Positions 1-15,000 of a stretch of 64,000 bases of DNA are shown piece by piece. The position numbers were made by a program, and so were the translations under genes. The DNA is taken from NCBI GenBank assembly GCA_964484205.1, contig CAZAEZ010000023.1:1-64000 (forward strand), in the 5' to 3' direction. Numbering within the stretch: position 1 is the stretch's first letter; the number at the start of each line of letters is the position of its first letter. Under the pieces are notes generated by a model. The model was not told where the DNA came from, did not search any database, and was given only the letters and a program-made list of their open reading frames with translations. The DNA comes from M3007 sp964484205 (GTDB lineage Bacteria; Bacteroidota; Bacteroidia; Chitinophagales; Saprospiraceae).

Positions 1-3000
1 GAAGGTAGCCGTCACCGTATGGAAACCGATACCCAGGGCAGCGGCGTCGAAGATGTTCGTCGTTACGCCGTTCACCGTGATCTGTGTGACCACGCCCTGT
101 GCATTGTTGTACTCGCCAACCTCGATGGTGAAGGGCGGTGTTTCAATGCAGAACGGATCGTTCAGGTTGGTGAAGTACGGGCTCGGGTAGTACGCCTTGT
201 TGGCGATCGTACCGCTTTGGCCCAGGTTGTTGGACAGCGTGACCTGGTAGCCTACGCCGTCCACATGCAAGCCTTGGAGCGTGTAGTACACCATCTCGTC
301 GGCTTCGTCCGTCTGGCCGTCGTTGTCGTTGTCAATGCCGTCGGCATTGCCCATCGTCAGGCTGGTGCCTGCCGGCAAACCGCTCGGCGCGGCAGGCGGT
401 GCGGCACTTGAGGTCGAGAACAAACCGGTGTTGGCCGTCAGTGTCCAGGTTTGGCCCGACAGGGCTTTCACCGTGAGCACATCCATAAACTGGCCGTTGT
501 CCTGGTTGGTCGCATTGTTCATGCACGTTGTCACGGCGCTGAACTCCGGCGTGCAAGGCGCGATGCCTTCTTCCACCGTCACGATGGCCGTGCAGGTGGC
601 TGAATTTCCGCATTCGTCGGTGACCGTCAGCGTGACCACGTTCGGACCCAAATTCGCGCAAGTGAAGGCGCTCGGGCTCACACTCAGCGTCAGGTTGGCC
701 GCCAGTGAGCAGTTGTCCGAAGAGCCGTTGTTGATCTGCGCGGCTGTGATCGTCGCATTGCCGGTTTTATCCAGCGTCACCGTCGCGTTTTGGCACACTG
801 CCGTCGGCGCCGTGGTGTCGCGTACCGTGATGCGTTGCGTATGCACGCGCTGGTTGCCCGCTTCGTCGGTGATCGTCCAGGTGCGCGTGAGCACGTAGTT
901 GAACGGACAGTTGCCGTCGGTGCGCACCTCGGTGAACACAATCACCAGATCGGCAGCAGCCGTGCAGTTATCGTTTACATCGTCGTTGGTCAGCACGTAG
1001 GGGGCCGGAACGTTGTTGCATTCCACCGTCACGTTGGCCGGCATCACGATGTCGTCGTCGATGTTCGGTATTTGCGTATCCACTACCTGGACCTGGAAGG
1101 CACAAGTCGAGGAGTTGCCTGCTGCGTCAAAGGCGCGATAGGTCACCGTTTGCGGCTGGCCGACCGGTACCGCCGTGCCCGAAGCCGGGCCGCCGATTTG
1201 GACCACCGAAGTCAGCACGCAGTTGTCCGTAGCTACCGGGATCGACCAGTTCAGTTTGCCGCTGCACTTGTCCACATCGTTGGCCACCATCACCATCGTC
1301 GTCGGGCAGTTTACAAATTCCGGCGGCACGTTGTCCACGATCGACACCGGAACTACACAAGTGGCCACATTGCCGTTTACATCCGTAACCGTGATCGTCA
1401 CGTCGACCGATTGGCCGTTGGCATTGCCGAAGTCTGTTCCCGCTACCGGGTTTTGACTGATCGTCGCTACACCGCAGTTGTCCGCTGCGTCGGTGATCAG
1501 GGCTACCAGGTCAGGGACCAAACCATCGCAAGAGTTCACTGTTTGCGCAGCAGGGCAGGTGAAGGTGGGCGGAATCAGGTCGCGCACCGTTACCGTTGCC
1601 ACACAGATTGCACTGTTTCCGGCGCCGTCTGTTGCGGTAAGGGTTACACTGTTTGCACCGACATTTGCACAATTGAAATTCGAAGCGCTCAGTGCAAGAC
1701 TCAGGGTACCCGGACAATTATCTGAACTGTTTCCACCAATCTGGCTGGCCGAAATAGCGGCCAGACCGGCATTATCGAGGTCGACAGTCAAATCCGTACA
1801 AACCGCCGTCGGTGTCTGCATATCCATCACTTCGATTACAAAGGCGCAAGTTGCCGTGTTGCCCGCAAGATCGGTTGCAGTAAAGAGCACCGCCGTTTGA
1901 CCAACCGGGAACAGGCTACCGCTCGGCAAACCGGCCGTTTGCGTAACCGTCACGATATCGCAGTTGTCTTCGGCGATTGGTGTGGAGAAGACCACATTGG
2001 CGCCGCATTTATCTACATCGTTTCCAACGGTGATGTCTGCCGGGCAGTTCACGAAGGTCGGCGCTTCCGTATCCAGCACGGTGATCGTTTGGGTGCAGGT
2101 AGTGTTGTTGCCACAAGCATCCGAGATCGTATACGTTCTGGTATATACATTGCCTGTCTGCGTTTGGCTAAACAGCCCGAAGGTACCGGCATCAAGGCCG
2201 CAATTGTCGCTTGCCGTGCCGCCTGCCGTGTTGAACTCGGCAAGATTGTCATACACCGGCACCTCATCAACACTGCACTGGGCAGTAGCCGGAGCCGGAC
2301 AGCTCATCAGCGGTGCGATGTCGTCGTTTACAACGATCGTCTGCACAAAACTGGTGGCATTGCCGCAGTCATCCTGCGCCGTCCAGGTACGCGTGATGCT
2401 GTACTGGTTCGGGCAGGTGCCCGGAATTTCCACTTCGTTGAAGTCGACCACGATCGGCGCCTGGCAGTTGTCCGTTGCTGTAACTACCGGAATTGCAGGC
2501 ACGTCTTCCGAACATTCCACGTTCACCACCGCTTCGGTCGGCAGACCCGCCATGACGGGGGCCTCCGTATCGCTCACGTTGATTGTTTGAACAAACGACG
2601 TGGCGTTGCCGCAGTCATCCTGCGCTGTCCACGTCCGCGTAATGCTGTACTGGTTCGGGCAGGTACCCGGTATCTCAACTTCACTGAAGTCTACCACGAT
2701 GGGCGCCTGGCAGTTGTCCGTCGCCGTAACCGCCGAAACGGCAGGCACGTCTTCGGAGCATTCGATGTTCACCACAGCCTCGGTCGGCAAACCGGCCAAA
2801 ACGGGGGCTTCCGTATCGCTGACGTTGATCGTTTGCACAAAACTGGTCGCGTTGCCGCAGTCGTCCTGCGCCGTCCAGGTACGCGTAATGCTGTACTGGT
2901 TCGGGCAGCTGCCCGGTATCTCCACTTCGTTGAAATCCACCACGATCGGCGCCTGGCAGTTGTCCGTGGCCGTAACCACCGGAACGGCCGGCACGTCTTC

Positions 3001-6000
3001 CGAGCATTCCACGTTCACCACTGCTTCGGTCGGCAGCCCCGCCAGGGCGGGGGCTTCCGTATCGCTCACGTTGATCGTTTGCACAAAACTCGTCGCGTTG
3101 CCGCAGTCGTCCTGCGCACTCCAGGTCCGCGTGATCGTGTACTGGTTCGGGCAAGTGCCGGGAATTTCTACTTCGCTGAAATCCACCACGATCGGCGCCT
3201 GGCAATTGTCTGTCGCCGTCACCGCCGGAACGGCGGGCACGTCTTCCGAACATTCCACATTGACCACGGCATCGGCGGGCAGACCGCTCATCACAGGCGC
3301 TTCCGTGTCGCTCACGTTGATCGTTTGCACAAAACTCGTCGCGTTGCCGCAGTCATCCTGCGCCGTCCAGGTACGCGTAATGCTGTACTGGTTCGGGCAG
3401 GTGCCGGGTGTTTCCACTTCATTGAAATCCAGAATAATCAGTTGGTTGCAGTTGTCGGTAACCGTCACTGCCGGAACGGCAGGCACATCTTCCGAACATT
3501 CCACATTGACTACCGCTTCAGTCGGCAGACCCGCCATGACAGGGGCTTCTGTGTCGCTGACGTTGATCGTTTGCACAAAACTGGTGGCATTGCCACAGTC
3601 ATCCTCAGCCGTCCAGGTACGCGTGATGCTGTACTGGTTCGGGCAGGTGCCAGGGATTTCTTTTTCAGAAAATTCTATATCAACCGGTGCATCGCAATTA
3701 TCTGTTGCGGTTACGATGGCCATTGCCGGCACGTCTTCCGAACAAGCCACATCAACCACAGCAGGTGGCAGCCCCGACAAAACAGGGGCTCCCGTGTCGC
3801 TTACGTTGATCGTTTGCACAAAACTGGTGGCGTTGCCGCAGTCGTCCTGCGCACTCCAGGTACGTGTGATCGAGTACTGGTTCGGGCAAGTGCCCGGTAT
3901 TTCCAACTCGCTGAAGTCGACCACGATCGGCGCCTGGCAGTTGTCCGTGGCACTTACCACCGGAACCGCAGGTACATCTTCCGAACATTCCACATTGACT
4001 ACCGCGTCGGTCGGCAGGCCCGCCAGGGCGGGGGCTTCCGTGTCGCTGACGTTGATCGTTTGCACAAAACTGGTGGCGTTGCCGCAATCGTCCTGTGCTG
4101 TCCAGGTACGCGTGATCGTGTACTGGTTCGGGCAGGTACCCGGTATTTCCACTTCCGAGAAGTCGACAACGATGGGTACATTACAGTTGTCCGTCGCCGA
4201 AACAGCAGGAACTGCCGGCACGTCTTCGGAACATTCAACGTTCACCACGGCGTCGGTCGGCAAACCACTCAGCACCGGCGCTTCCGTGTCGCTCACGTTG
4301 ATCGTTTGCGTAAATACTTTCGAATTGCCGCAGGCATCTTCTGCGCTCCAGGTACGCACGATGCTGTACTGGTTCGGGCAGGTACCCGGCACTTCAACCT
4401 CCGTAAATTCAAGGTCGACCGGTGAATCGCAGTTGTCGAAAGCGAATACTGCCGGCACAGACGGCACATCTTCCGAACATTCCACATCAACAACTACGTC
4501 GGCAGGCAAGCCCACCAAGGCGGGGGCCTGGACATCGTTTACGGTAATGTGTTGCCAATGCTCGGTGCTGTTGCCACACAAATCGGTGGCAATCCAGCGG
4601 CGCACTACCACGTATTGATTCTCGCAGCCGCCGGGTTGAATTTCCTCGGCAAAATCAACGAAAACGATACCGCAATTATCCGTAGCAACCTGAACAGGCG
4701 CCGGCGGCACGTCTTCGGAACAATTTACCTGTAGATCAATCGGCGTGGTCTGCAAGACCGGCGCCTCGTCGTCATGCACCGTAATAAATTGCCAGTGCTC
4801 GTCGGCATTGCCGCAAAGGTCGGTGGCAATCCAGCGGCGGGCGATGACATACTGGTTTTCGCAGCCACCAGGCTGAACAAACTCGGCAAAGTCAACATTT
4901 ACCACACCACAGTTGTCCGAAGCCGATTGACTCGGCGCAAGGGGCACATCGTTCGAACATTCAACGGTGAAATCAATCGGGGTGACGGCCAACACCGGCG
5001 GCTCATTGTCCTGCACGGTAATGGTTTGCCACCAGGATGATGTATTGCCACAGAGGTCGGAAGCGATCCACATCCGGGTAATCACCGTGCTGTTCGGGCA
5101 ACTTACCGGACCGGGATCGGCCGACTCGGAGAAATCAATAAAGACCACCCCGCAATTGTCGGTCGCCCACTGGGCCGGCGCAGCCGGTACGTCTTCAATG
5201 CAATCCAGGTTCAAATCCAGCGGCGTTACGCCCAAAACCGGCGCTTCGGTATCGTTTACAATAATTGTTTGAACAAAATAGGTGGAATTACCACAGTCAT
5301 CCTCTGCCGTCCAGGTACGGATAATCGTGTACTGGTTCGGGCAGGCGCCCGGTTCTTCCACTTCCGTGAAGTCGGGGGCAATTGGTTCGGCACAGTTATC
5401 CGTTGCCGTTACCGCCGGTACATCCGGCACGGCGTCGGCACATTCCACCTGCACCAGGACTTCTGCGGGCAAACCGTGCAAGACTGGTTTTTCTCCGTCA
5501 TTTACCTGAATCACTTGCACACGAGTGGTAATGTTCCCACAATCATCTTCGGCGGTCCAGGTGCGCGTGAGGGAGAACTGATTGGCACAAGTACCGGGGG
5601 TGATGCTTTCGTTAAACTCAAGGTCAACCGGTGCATCGCAATTGTCCGATGCCGTTTGCGCCGGGATTGGCGGCACATCTTCCGAGCAGGAAACACGCAC
5701 CAGCGGTTCCGGCGCGGCCTCGTTCCAGGTTGGCGCTTTCGTATCGGAAATTGTAATGGTTTGCACAAAAATGTCGGTGTTTCCACAAGCATCTTCCGCC
5801 GTCCAGGTACGTACAATCTGGTACTGATTCGGGCAGGTACCCGGTATTTCAACTTCCGTAAATTCTACATCTACCGGAGCATCGCAATTATCCGTGGCTC
5901 CTACGGCGGGTACGGCGGGAACATTTTCCGAACATTCCACATTCACGGAGGCCTGCTCCGGAATACCCGTCAGCACCGGACTTTCCGTATCGCTGACATT

Positions 6001-9000
6001 GATCACCTGCCGGCGCAAGGTTGAATTTCCACAATCATCTGTTGCAATCCAGGTGCGCATCAGGGAATAGCTGTTCGTGCAAGGGCCCTGGGTAAGTGTT
6101 TCGGAAAAATTCACAAAAATTACAGGTTCGCAGTTGTCGGTAGCCGTTTGTACAGGCACGGCCGGAACATCTTCGGCGCAGGAAACATGCACGGGCGAAG
6201 CCGGAGCGTCTTCCAGCCAGGTCGGCGCTTTATCGTCTTTCACCATAATTATCTGCTGGCGCTGGGTGGTATTGCCGCAGTCGTCTTCAGCCGTCCAGTA
6301 ACGGATGATATTGAAATCATTCGGACAAGTACCCGGCTCGTGAATTTCAACATATTCCACATCCAGCGGCACACCGCAGTTGTCGCGGGCTTCCTGCCAG
6401 GCAACCTGCGGTACATCCTCTGCACATTCCAGCATGATCCACTCGGTAGGTTCAGGTGTGACCCAAACAGGCGGCTTGATGTCCGTCACGATAACCAATT
6501 GGGTGCGGGTGCTGCGGTTGCCACAGGCGTCTTCAGCGGTCCATATGCGCAAGATTGAAAACTGATCCTGGCAGTCGCCCGGGTTCAGGATTTCGGTGTA
6601 TTCCAAATCCACCGGTTTCGCACAGTTGTCGCGGGCCAGCTGCACCGGAGGCGGCGGCACATCGTCGGAGCATTCCACTTCCACTTCTTCCTGAGGAGCC
6701 GGCGTAGTCCAAACCGGCGCCTGTGTATCGTTCACGTTGATCACCTGGGTACGCGTTGTGGCATTGCCGCAAGCGTCCATTGCCGTCCAGGTACGGGTAA
6801 TCGTAAACTGGTCGTGGCAAGTACCCGGGCTGAGCACTTCGTTGAAGTCTACAAAAATAGGTTTGGCACAATTGTCATTTGCCGTTTGCAAGGAAACTGC
6901 CGGAACATCTTCTGCGCATTGGAATGTTAACGGCGAGGCCGGCGCAGGTTGGTTCCAGTTTGGCGCCAAATAATCGTTTACATGGATCACCTGTACGCGC
7001 GAAGTCGTGTTTCCAGCCTTGTCGGTCACGATCCAGGTGCGCGTCAGGGTGAACTGGTCATGGCAGGTACCCGGGGTAATTGTTTCTGAAAAATCAATAT
7101 CCAGGTTGTCCGGACCTATGCCGCAATTATCTGCCGGCGTCAGCACCGGAATAGCCGGTACATTCTGTGCACAGGAAACGTTAATCGGAGTAGATGGCGG
7201 CGAAAGTGTCGGCGCCTCGTCGTCAACCAGGGTAATTTCCAATTCGCAGGAATTGGCATTGCCGGCAGCATCAGTCACTGTGACCACAATGTCAAATTGC
7301 TGACCGTGCGCGCCGTTCACCGAGGTGCCGGCAGCCGGGCTTTGCACAAAATTGGTCAACGGACTGGTGCAGTTATCCGAAGAAATCGTCGCCGGAATAA
7401 AGTTGGGCACCTTGCCGGCGCAGTCGCCTAAACCGTCTGAGCTGGTGTAAACCGTCACATCGTCCGGACAGCTGATCTCGGGTTTTTCCTTGTCTTCCAC
7501 CGTCACCGTAAAGGAGCAGGTTGTGGTGTTCCCCATATCGTCGGTGATCTGGTATTGCACCGTGGTTTCACCAAGCGGGAACTCGTCGCCCGACTGCGGG
7601 CCCTGCACGAGGTTGAACGTGAAGCCCGGGCAGTTGTCGCCGCCCAGCGGATGGGCATAGGTCACTGCTGCGTCGCATTCACCCGGATCGGTGTTGATCG
7701 TCAGGTCGTCCGGACAAGTGATCACCGGCGGGATCGGGTCTTCAATTTTTATCGAAAACGAACAAGATGCAGTATGCCCTGCGTTATCCGTTACTTGCCA
7801 TACGGAAACATAAGTTCCGTTGTATTCGTAATAATTCGGTGCTGCGCCAAAACCGGCAACCAGTTGGGTCAACGGATTCGGGCAGTCGTCGGTGCCTACC
7901 GGCTGGGTGTAATCCAGCGTTACGCCGCAGGGGCCGCTGGAAACAATTGCCAGGTCGGGCTGACCGTTCAGCAAACCACCCGTGATGGTGCCGTCGAGTT
8001 CGACGGTGGCATCAGTCGGGCAGGTAATCGCCGGCGGGTTGTCGTCCACGACAGTTATCGGCGTTGTAGCCATAGGCAAACAATTCGGATCGCTGATAAA
8101 CGGATTTCCGTTTGCCAGAATGGCGTAAATCGTAAAGTTGCCGAAGGCCGGAATTGTCTGGTTGTAAATCTCGGTCGGGTTGTCGCCCGTCACGATAAAT
8201 TCTTCGAGCGGCAAAATGCCGTTGGCGCCGTGGTTGGCAAAGTCGTACAACTCGGCGGCCGTGAGCGCGCCGTTGGTGCTGTAGTAAATACCGATGTTGC
8301 CAAGGCTTGGCGTGTGGGTAACCGTCACGTCAAACGCGTAATCCGGGCAAACTTCCGGTGTGGAAGCGCTCACGCTTACGATCGCCGGGCAGGTCACCTG
8401 CACGTTGTAGTCTTCCACTTCACCGTCGGGCGCAGGGCCGGTCGGGCTCATGGAAGCCTGTGCATCGGTGCTCAGGCGGAAACGCGCGCCGAGGTCTTCG
8501 TTCAGTTCGGAATTGACCGGCACTGCAAACGTCAGGTTCACATTGCCGTTGGTGCCGTCGGGCACCGGCACGGATGCCATTTCACCGGCATCGTCAAAAT
8601 CGCCGTCGCCGTTCCAGTCGATAAAGCCGGTCAGTTTGGCCGGGCCTCCGGTCATATTCATCACGTTCACCGTCACGGTAGCATTTTCACCGGCGGTAAA
8701 TTGCGGGAAAGCCGCAATGCCGTTTTCATCGTCGCTGTCGCCCAAGTCGTCGCCATTGGCGCCGGTGCTGGACTGGCCGTTACCTTCAGCATCCACGCCC
8801 GGGCCAATTTTCAGGCCGTCCACGATGATATGGCTCGGGCCCACGCCTTCGCCGCCGTCGGTGGTATTGGTCGGGTATGATCCCGGAGCGTCATTGTCGG
8901 CAAGGTCGCCGTAATCGACGCCAACCACCGGCACGTAGTAGTCTTCCACTTCACCCGGACCGGCCGGACCCGTAGGTTCGCCGTCGAAGGCCGGGTCGTT

Positions 9001-12000
9001 GGTCAGGCGGAAACGCGCGCCCAGCGGCATGTTGATCACCGCCGTGGAGGGCACGTTCACCGTCACCTGGACCGGGCCATTCGTACCGTTCAGGATGGAG
9101 GTCTGGGTTACTTCGCCCGGATCATCCAGGTCGCCGTCTTTATTCCAGTCGATATGGGTAAACAGTTCGGCGGGCGCGCCGGTCATGTTCATCACCGTCA
9201 CCGTCAGGTTGGCCGGCTGGCCGGCAAACAGGGTCGGGAAGGTCACGCCGTCTTCGTCGTCGCCGCCATTCGAATCGTCGCCGTTGGCCGTGCCGCTGGG
9301 CTGGCCGTCGGTTTCCGGATCAACGGAAGCGCCGAGTTTCAGTCCGGCCACAATTTTGTGGCTGGCGCCGACACCTTCGCCGCCGTCCGTGTCATTGGTC
9401 GGATACGCGCCGCCGGCATCGTCGTCGGCAAGGTCGCCGTAGTCGAAGGCCATCACCTGTGCGAGCTGGTCTTCCACTTCACCGTCGGGCGCGGGGCCGG
9501 TCGGGCTCATGGAGGCCTGCGCGTCTGTGCTCAGGCGGGTGCGGATGCCGATGTTTTGGTTCAAAACAGCACCTGCAGGCGGGGTGACACTGATGGTCGT
9601 ATTGGTTGTGTTGTTGCCAACCGTCGTGGCATACATTTCACCGGCATCGTTGAAATCGCCGTCGCCATTCCAGTCGATGAAAATCGTCAGTTTGGCATCG
9701 CCGCCGGTCATGTTCATGTACGTCACCGAAATATCGGCCGGAACATTCACTTCAAACATAGGCAGCGAAACGCCGTTTTCGTCGTCGGCGCCGGCGAGGT
9801 CGTCGCCGTCGGCATTTGCCGCAGGCTGGCCGGCCGTTTCAAAATCGACATTGTTGCCGAGTTTGATGCCGTCTACCACTTTGTGGCTGGGGCCGTTGTC
9901 GCCGGGGGTGGTTTCGTAGTTGCCCGGACCCGTTCCCGGGCCGCTGTCGGGCAAGTCACCGTAGTCGTAAGCGATCACTTCCACGAGGTAGTCTTCCACT
10001 TCACCGTCGGGCGCAGGGCCTTCCGGCGTACCGGCGGCTACGTCGTCGGTGCTCAGGCGGAAACGCGCGCCGAGCGGCATGTTGCGCACGGCATTTTCCG
10101 GTACGGTAACGTTCAGCGGCATGATGCCGTTGGTACCGTCGGGTACGTTTACGCTTACTTTTTCATTCGGGTCTTCAAAATCCCCGTCTTTGTTCCAGTC
10201 GATAAAGCCGAAGAGCACAGCCTGGTCGCCGGTCATGTTCATGACGTTGACATTGATCGTCGTTGCTTCGCCGGCCAGGAAGGTCGGGAACGCCGCGATG
10301 CCGTTTTCGTCGTCGCCATTGGTATCGTCGCCGTTGGCATTGGCGCTGGCCTGGCCGTCGAGTTCGCCGTCCACGCTGGCGCCGAGTTTCAAACCGGCAA
10401 CAATCTTGTGGCTTGGGCCGAAGCCTTCGCCGTTGTTATTCGAGTTGGTGGCATAGCCGATACCGTTGTTGAGGTCGGGCAGATCACCCCAGTCGAAAGC
10501 CATCACCTGGCCGAAGTAGTCTTCCACTTCGCCGTCGGGTGCGAGGCCGGTCGGCGACATCGAAGCCTGGGCACCGGTGCTCAGGCGCACGCGGATGCCA
10601 AGGTCGGTGTTCAGTTGCGGGCCCACGGGCACCTGTACCGGCACGTTTACAATGCCGTTGGTGCCATTGGATACCGTTGTGAAATACATTTCCCCGGGCT
10701 CGAACGAACCGTTGCCGTTCCAGTCGATGAAAATCGTCAGTTTGGCATCCAGATCGCCCATGTTCATCACGCTCACCGGAATATTTACCAAAGCGCCTTC
10801 AATCAGCATGGGCAATACCACGCCGTCTTCATCGTCGGGTGTGCCGTTGATGTCGTCACCGTTGGCCGTGCCGCTGGGCTGGCCGTTTGGTTCGCCGTCT
10901 ACGCGGTTGCCAAGTTTGATGCCGGGCACCACGATGTGGCCTGCACCCGGGCCTTCGCCGCCGTCGGTCAGGTTGGTCGGGTAAGAACCCGGCTGGTCGT
11001 TATCGGGCAAGTCGCCGTAGTCGATGGCCACCACCACGATCTGGTAGTCTTCCACCTCACCGTCGGGCGCAGGGCCTTCGGCCGTGCTGGGTGCTACCGG
11101 GTCGGTGCTCAGGCGGAAACGCGCGCCGAGCGGCATGTTCACTACCACGTCGGCCGGAACGTTTACGTTCAGCGGCACGAAGTTGTTGGTGCCGTCGGGT
11201 ACGGTGAAGCTGGTTGTTTCGTTGAGATCGTCAAAATCGCCGTCTTTGTTCCAGTCGAAAAAGCCGTAAAGTACAGCCTGATCGCCGGTCATGTTCATGA
11301 CGAACACGTCGACAACAGCCGGTTGGCCTGCGGCAAAAAGCGGGAAGGAAACAATACCGTCCTCATCTGCGCCGTCGCCTGTGGCATTGGCATTCGGTTG
11401 GCCGTCGGTTTCCGAATCAATGGTGCCGCCCATTTTCAGGCCGGCAATGATTTTGTGGCTGGGGCCTACACCTTCGCCGCCGTCAACCAGGTTTGTCGGA
11501 TAGGAGCCCGGTGCGTTGTTGTCGGCGAGGTCACCAAAATCAAAGGCCATCACCTGGGCTTCGTAGTCTTCCACCTCACCGTCGGGCGCAGGGCCGGTCG
11601 GGCTCATGGAAGCCGCTACATCCGTGCTCAAACGCACGCGCACGCCGATGTCGGAATTGAGCACCGAGCCTGCGGGCGGGGTTACGTTGAACACGTGGTT
11701 GGTGGCCAGATTGGCCACGGTTGTGGAATACATTTCACCGGCGTCGGTGAAGTTGCCGTTGCCGTTCCAGTCGATGAACAGGGTCAGTTTGGCCGGGCCA
11801 CCGGTCATGTTCATAAAGCTGATGGACACGTCGGCCGGCGTATTCAGGACGAACATCGGGATGGTCACCCCGTCTTCGTCGTCGGGTGTTTTATTGTTAT
11901 CGTCGCCATTCGCGTCGGTGCTTGGCTGGCCGGCCGGCTCGCCGTCCACGGTGGCGCCGAGTTTCAGGTTCGGGTTGATCACGTGGCTTGGGCCTACGCC

Positions 12001-15000
12001 TTCACCGCCGCCGTTGGTGGCGTCGGTCGGGTACGAGCCCGGCGTGTTGTTATCGGCCAGGTCGCCGTAATCGATGGCAACCACGGTCACCAGGTAATCC
12101 TCTACTTCACCATCGGGCGCCGGGCCTTCGGGCGAGCTAGGCGCAACCGGGTCAGTGCTCAGGCGCAGGCGGGCGCCGAGCGGCATATTCACCACTACAT
12201 CACCGGGGACGTTCACGTTCAGCGGCACATTGCCGTTGGTGCCGTCGGGCACGGTGAAGCTGGTAATTTCGTTGGGATCGTCAAAATCGCCGTCTTTGTT
12301 CCAGTCGAAGAAGCCGTAAAGTACCGCCTGGTCGCCGGTCATGTTCATCACATTGACCTGGATAACGGCGGGTTGGCCTGCGGCAAACTGCGGGAAAGCA
12401 GCCACGCCGTTTTCGTCGGCGCCGTCGCCGCTGGCGGTTGGATTGGGTTGGCCGTTAGTTTCATCGTCGACCGAAGCGCCCATTTTCAGGCCGGCAACAA
12501 TTTTATGGCTCGGGCCATTGTCGGACACGAGTGTCTGGTAGTTGCCTGTACTTGTTCCGGGGCCTGTGTCGGGCAGGTCTCCGTAGTCGAAAGCCATCAC
12601 CTGGATCAGGTAATCTTCCACTTCGCCGTTGGGCGCGCAGCTGGGCCCGACAGCCGTCAGGTTGGTTGCCGTGCTAATGCGGAAACGGGCGCCGAGGCCC
12701 ATATTCAACACGGCATTGGCCGGTACGGAAAAATTCAGGTTAACCACGCCCATGGTGTTGTTGAGCACCGGTGTGGTTACGGTTTCATTGGCATCCAGAA
12801 AATCGCCGTCTTTATTCCAGTCGATAAAACCGTATAAAATGGCGGTGCTGCCGATGGTGTTCATGACATTCACACCAACCGTAGCATTTTGGCCGGCAAT
12901 GAACATCGGGAAAGCGGCAATGCCGTTATCGTCGTCGATGCCGTTCATATCGTCACCGGCGGCTGTGGCATTCGGCTGACCGTCGGGGTCGCCGTCTACG
13001 CTGTCGCCGATTTTCAAACCATCCACAATCACGTGGCAAGGGCCGGAGCCTTCACCGCCGTCGGTGGTATTGGTGGGATAGGAGCCGGGGGAGTCGGAAT
13101 CGGGCAGATCGCCATAATCAAGGGCAATCACCGTGATCAGGTAATCTTCCACCTCGCCGTCGGGGGCCGGGCCAACCGGCGCGGCGGCGGCGGCGATGTC
13201 GGTGCTCAGGCGGAAACGCGCGCCGAGCGGCATATTCACCACAGCGCCCATGGGCACGTATGGATTGAGTTGCAGGATGCCGTTGTAGCCATTGGGCACG
13301 GCAACGCTGGTTTGTTCGTTGGCGTCGTCGAAGTCGCCGTCTTTGTTCCAATCAAAAAAGCCGTACAGAATGGCGGCCTGGCCGGTCATGTTCATTACCG
13401 TCACGTCCACAACGGCAAACTGGCCGGTGCTAAACTGCGGGAAGGCAGCGATGCCGTTTTCGTCGGCGCCGTCGCCGGTGGCGGTGCCATTGGGCTGGCC
13501 GTCGGCCTCGTTATCCACACTGGCGCCGATTTTAAGGTTGCCCACTACCTGGTGGTTCGGGCCGTTGTCGGCAGCCGTTACCTGGTAGTTACCCATGCCT
13601 GTTCCGGGGCCGGTGTCGGGCAGGTCGCCCCAGTCGAACGAAACGACTTTTGCCAGGTAGTCTTCCACCTCGCCGTTGGGCGCCAGACCGACAGGAATCA
13701 TAGATGCTGCTGCGCCGGTGCTCAGGCGAAAGCGCATGCCGAGCAGTTGATTAACCACCGCATTGGCCGGAACCGTAGCAGAAAGGGTCACATTGCCGTT
13801 GGTGCCGTCGGGCACATTGACGGAGGCCATTTCGCCGGTATCGGCAAAGTCACCGTCCTTGTTCCAGTCGAAAAAGCCAGTCAGCTTGGCGGTGCTGCCG
13901 GTCGTGTTCATCACCGAAACCGTGATATTAGCCACCTGACCGGGCAGGAATGCCGGCAGGCTGACGCCGTCTTCGTCGTCGGATGCGCCGGTATCGTCAC
14001 CGTCGGCATTGGTCGAGGGGATACCCTGAGGTTCAGCATCAACCAGCGCGCCGATTTTAAGTGCGCTGGTGATCACGTGGCAAGCACCGATGCCTTCGCC
14101 CGCGCCGTTGGTATTGTTGGTCGGGTAGGCGCCGGCCTGGTCGTCGTCGGGCAAGTCACCGCAATCGACCATTTGGAAGAAAGCGAAATCGAAGGTGTGG
14201 TTGACATCTCCAAAGCCCGGCGAGGTGATCATCACGCCCGGATAGCCGTTGAACGAAGCAAGACTGCCGGTGAGACCGGAGAGGTAGTTGCCGTCCGAGT
14301 CGTTGATATCGAAATCGGGCGCCTGGCCGACATTTGGCGGCAAGGACAGTTTATAATAGGTGCTTCCAATTTTTAATTCATTGGAAGTTGTATTGAATTG
14401 GGTCATGTTTTTACCAACGACAACAAAATATTTCGTTGTTGCCGACATGCCGGTAAAACCACCGGTTCCATACGGAGCGATGGTATCGACATTGGTTTGG
14501 TCAAAATAGTACTCGCCGTTGGCATTGGTGGTAGTTACCCCGACCAGATCGCCGTCGGCGTCGTACAGTTCGACTTTTACGCCGGCGATCGGGTCTTCGC
14601 AGGGTTCCTGGATGCCGTTTTGGTTGTCGTCTTTCCAGACGCGGTTACCAATCTGGATATTGGTCGGGATGGCGCAGATCAGCTCGATGTCGCCAAGGCC
14701 GGCCGCTTTACCAAAGGTACCCGTACCGGGGTCGGTAGAATACTGGAAAACAACGAAGCCGTTCACATAGCCACCGGTCAGGTTGCTCAGGGTGCGTACG
14801 CCGTTCGACCAGATAGGCGGATTAAGCAGCATGGGGTCCATCATGACCGCCATCACCTGGCCCGAACCCGGGCGCAGGGCCAAACCGCCCAGCATGATCT
14901 CGCTGTGGCCGCCGTTGTTCCAGATGTCATTGTAAAATTCGCCGAAACCCGGGCCCTGGTTATTGTTCGCGCCAAAACCCGCTGTGGTGCCGGCCTGACC

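Noticed and set aside
9154..12837. 1,227-codon open frame on the plus strand opposite the giant gene, and others such as 1897-4425 and 2600-4618
   Set aside because: They mirror the repeat structure of the minus-strand coding frame, are rich in His/Arg/Val of low complexity, and exist because the sense strand almost never uses the codons that would give antisense stops.
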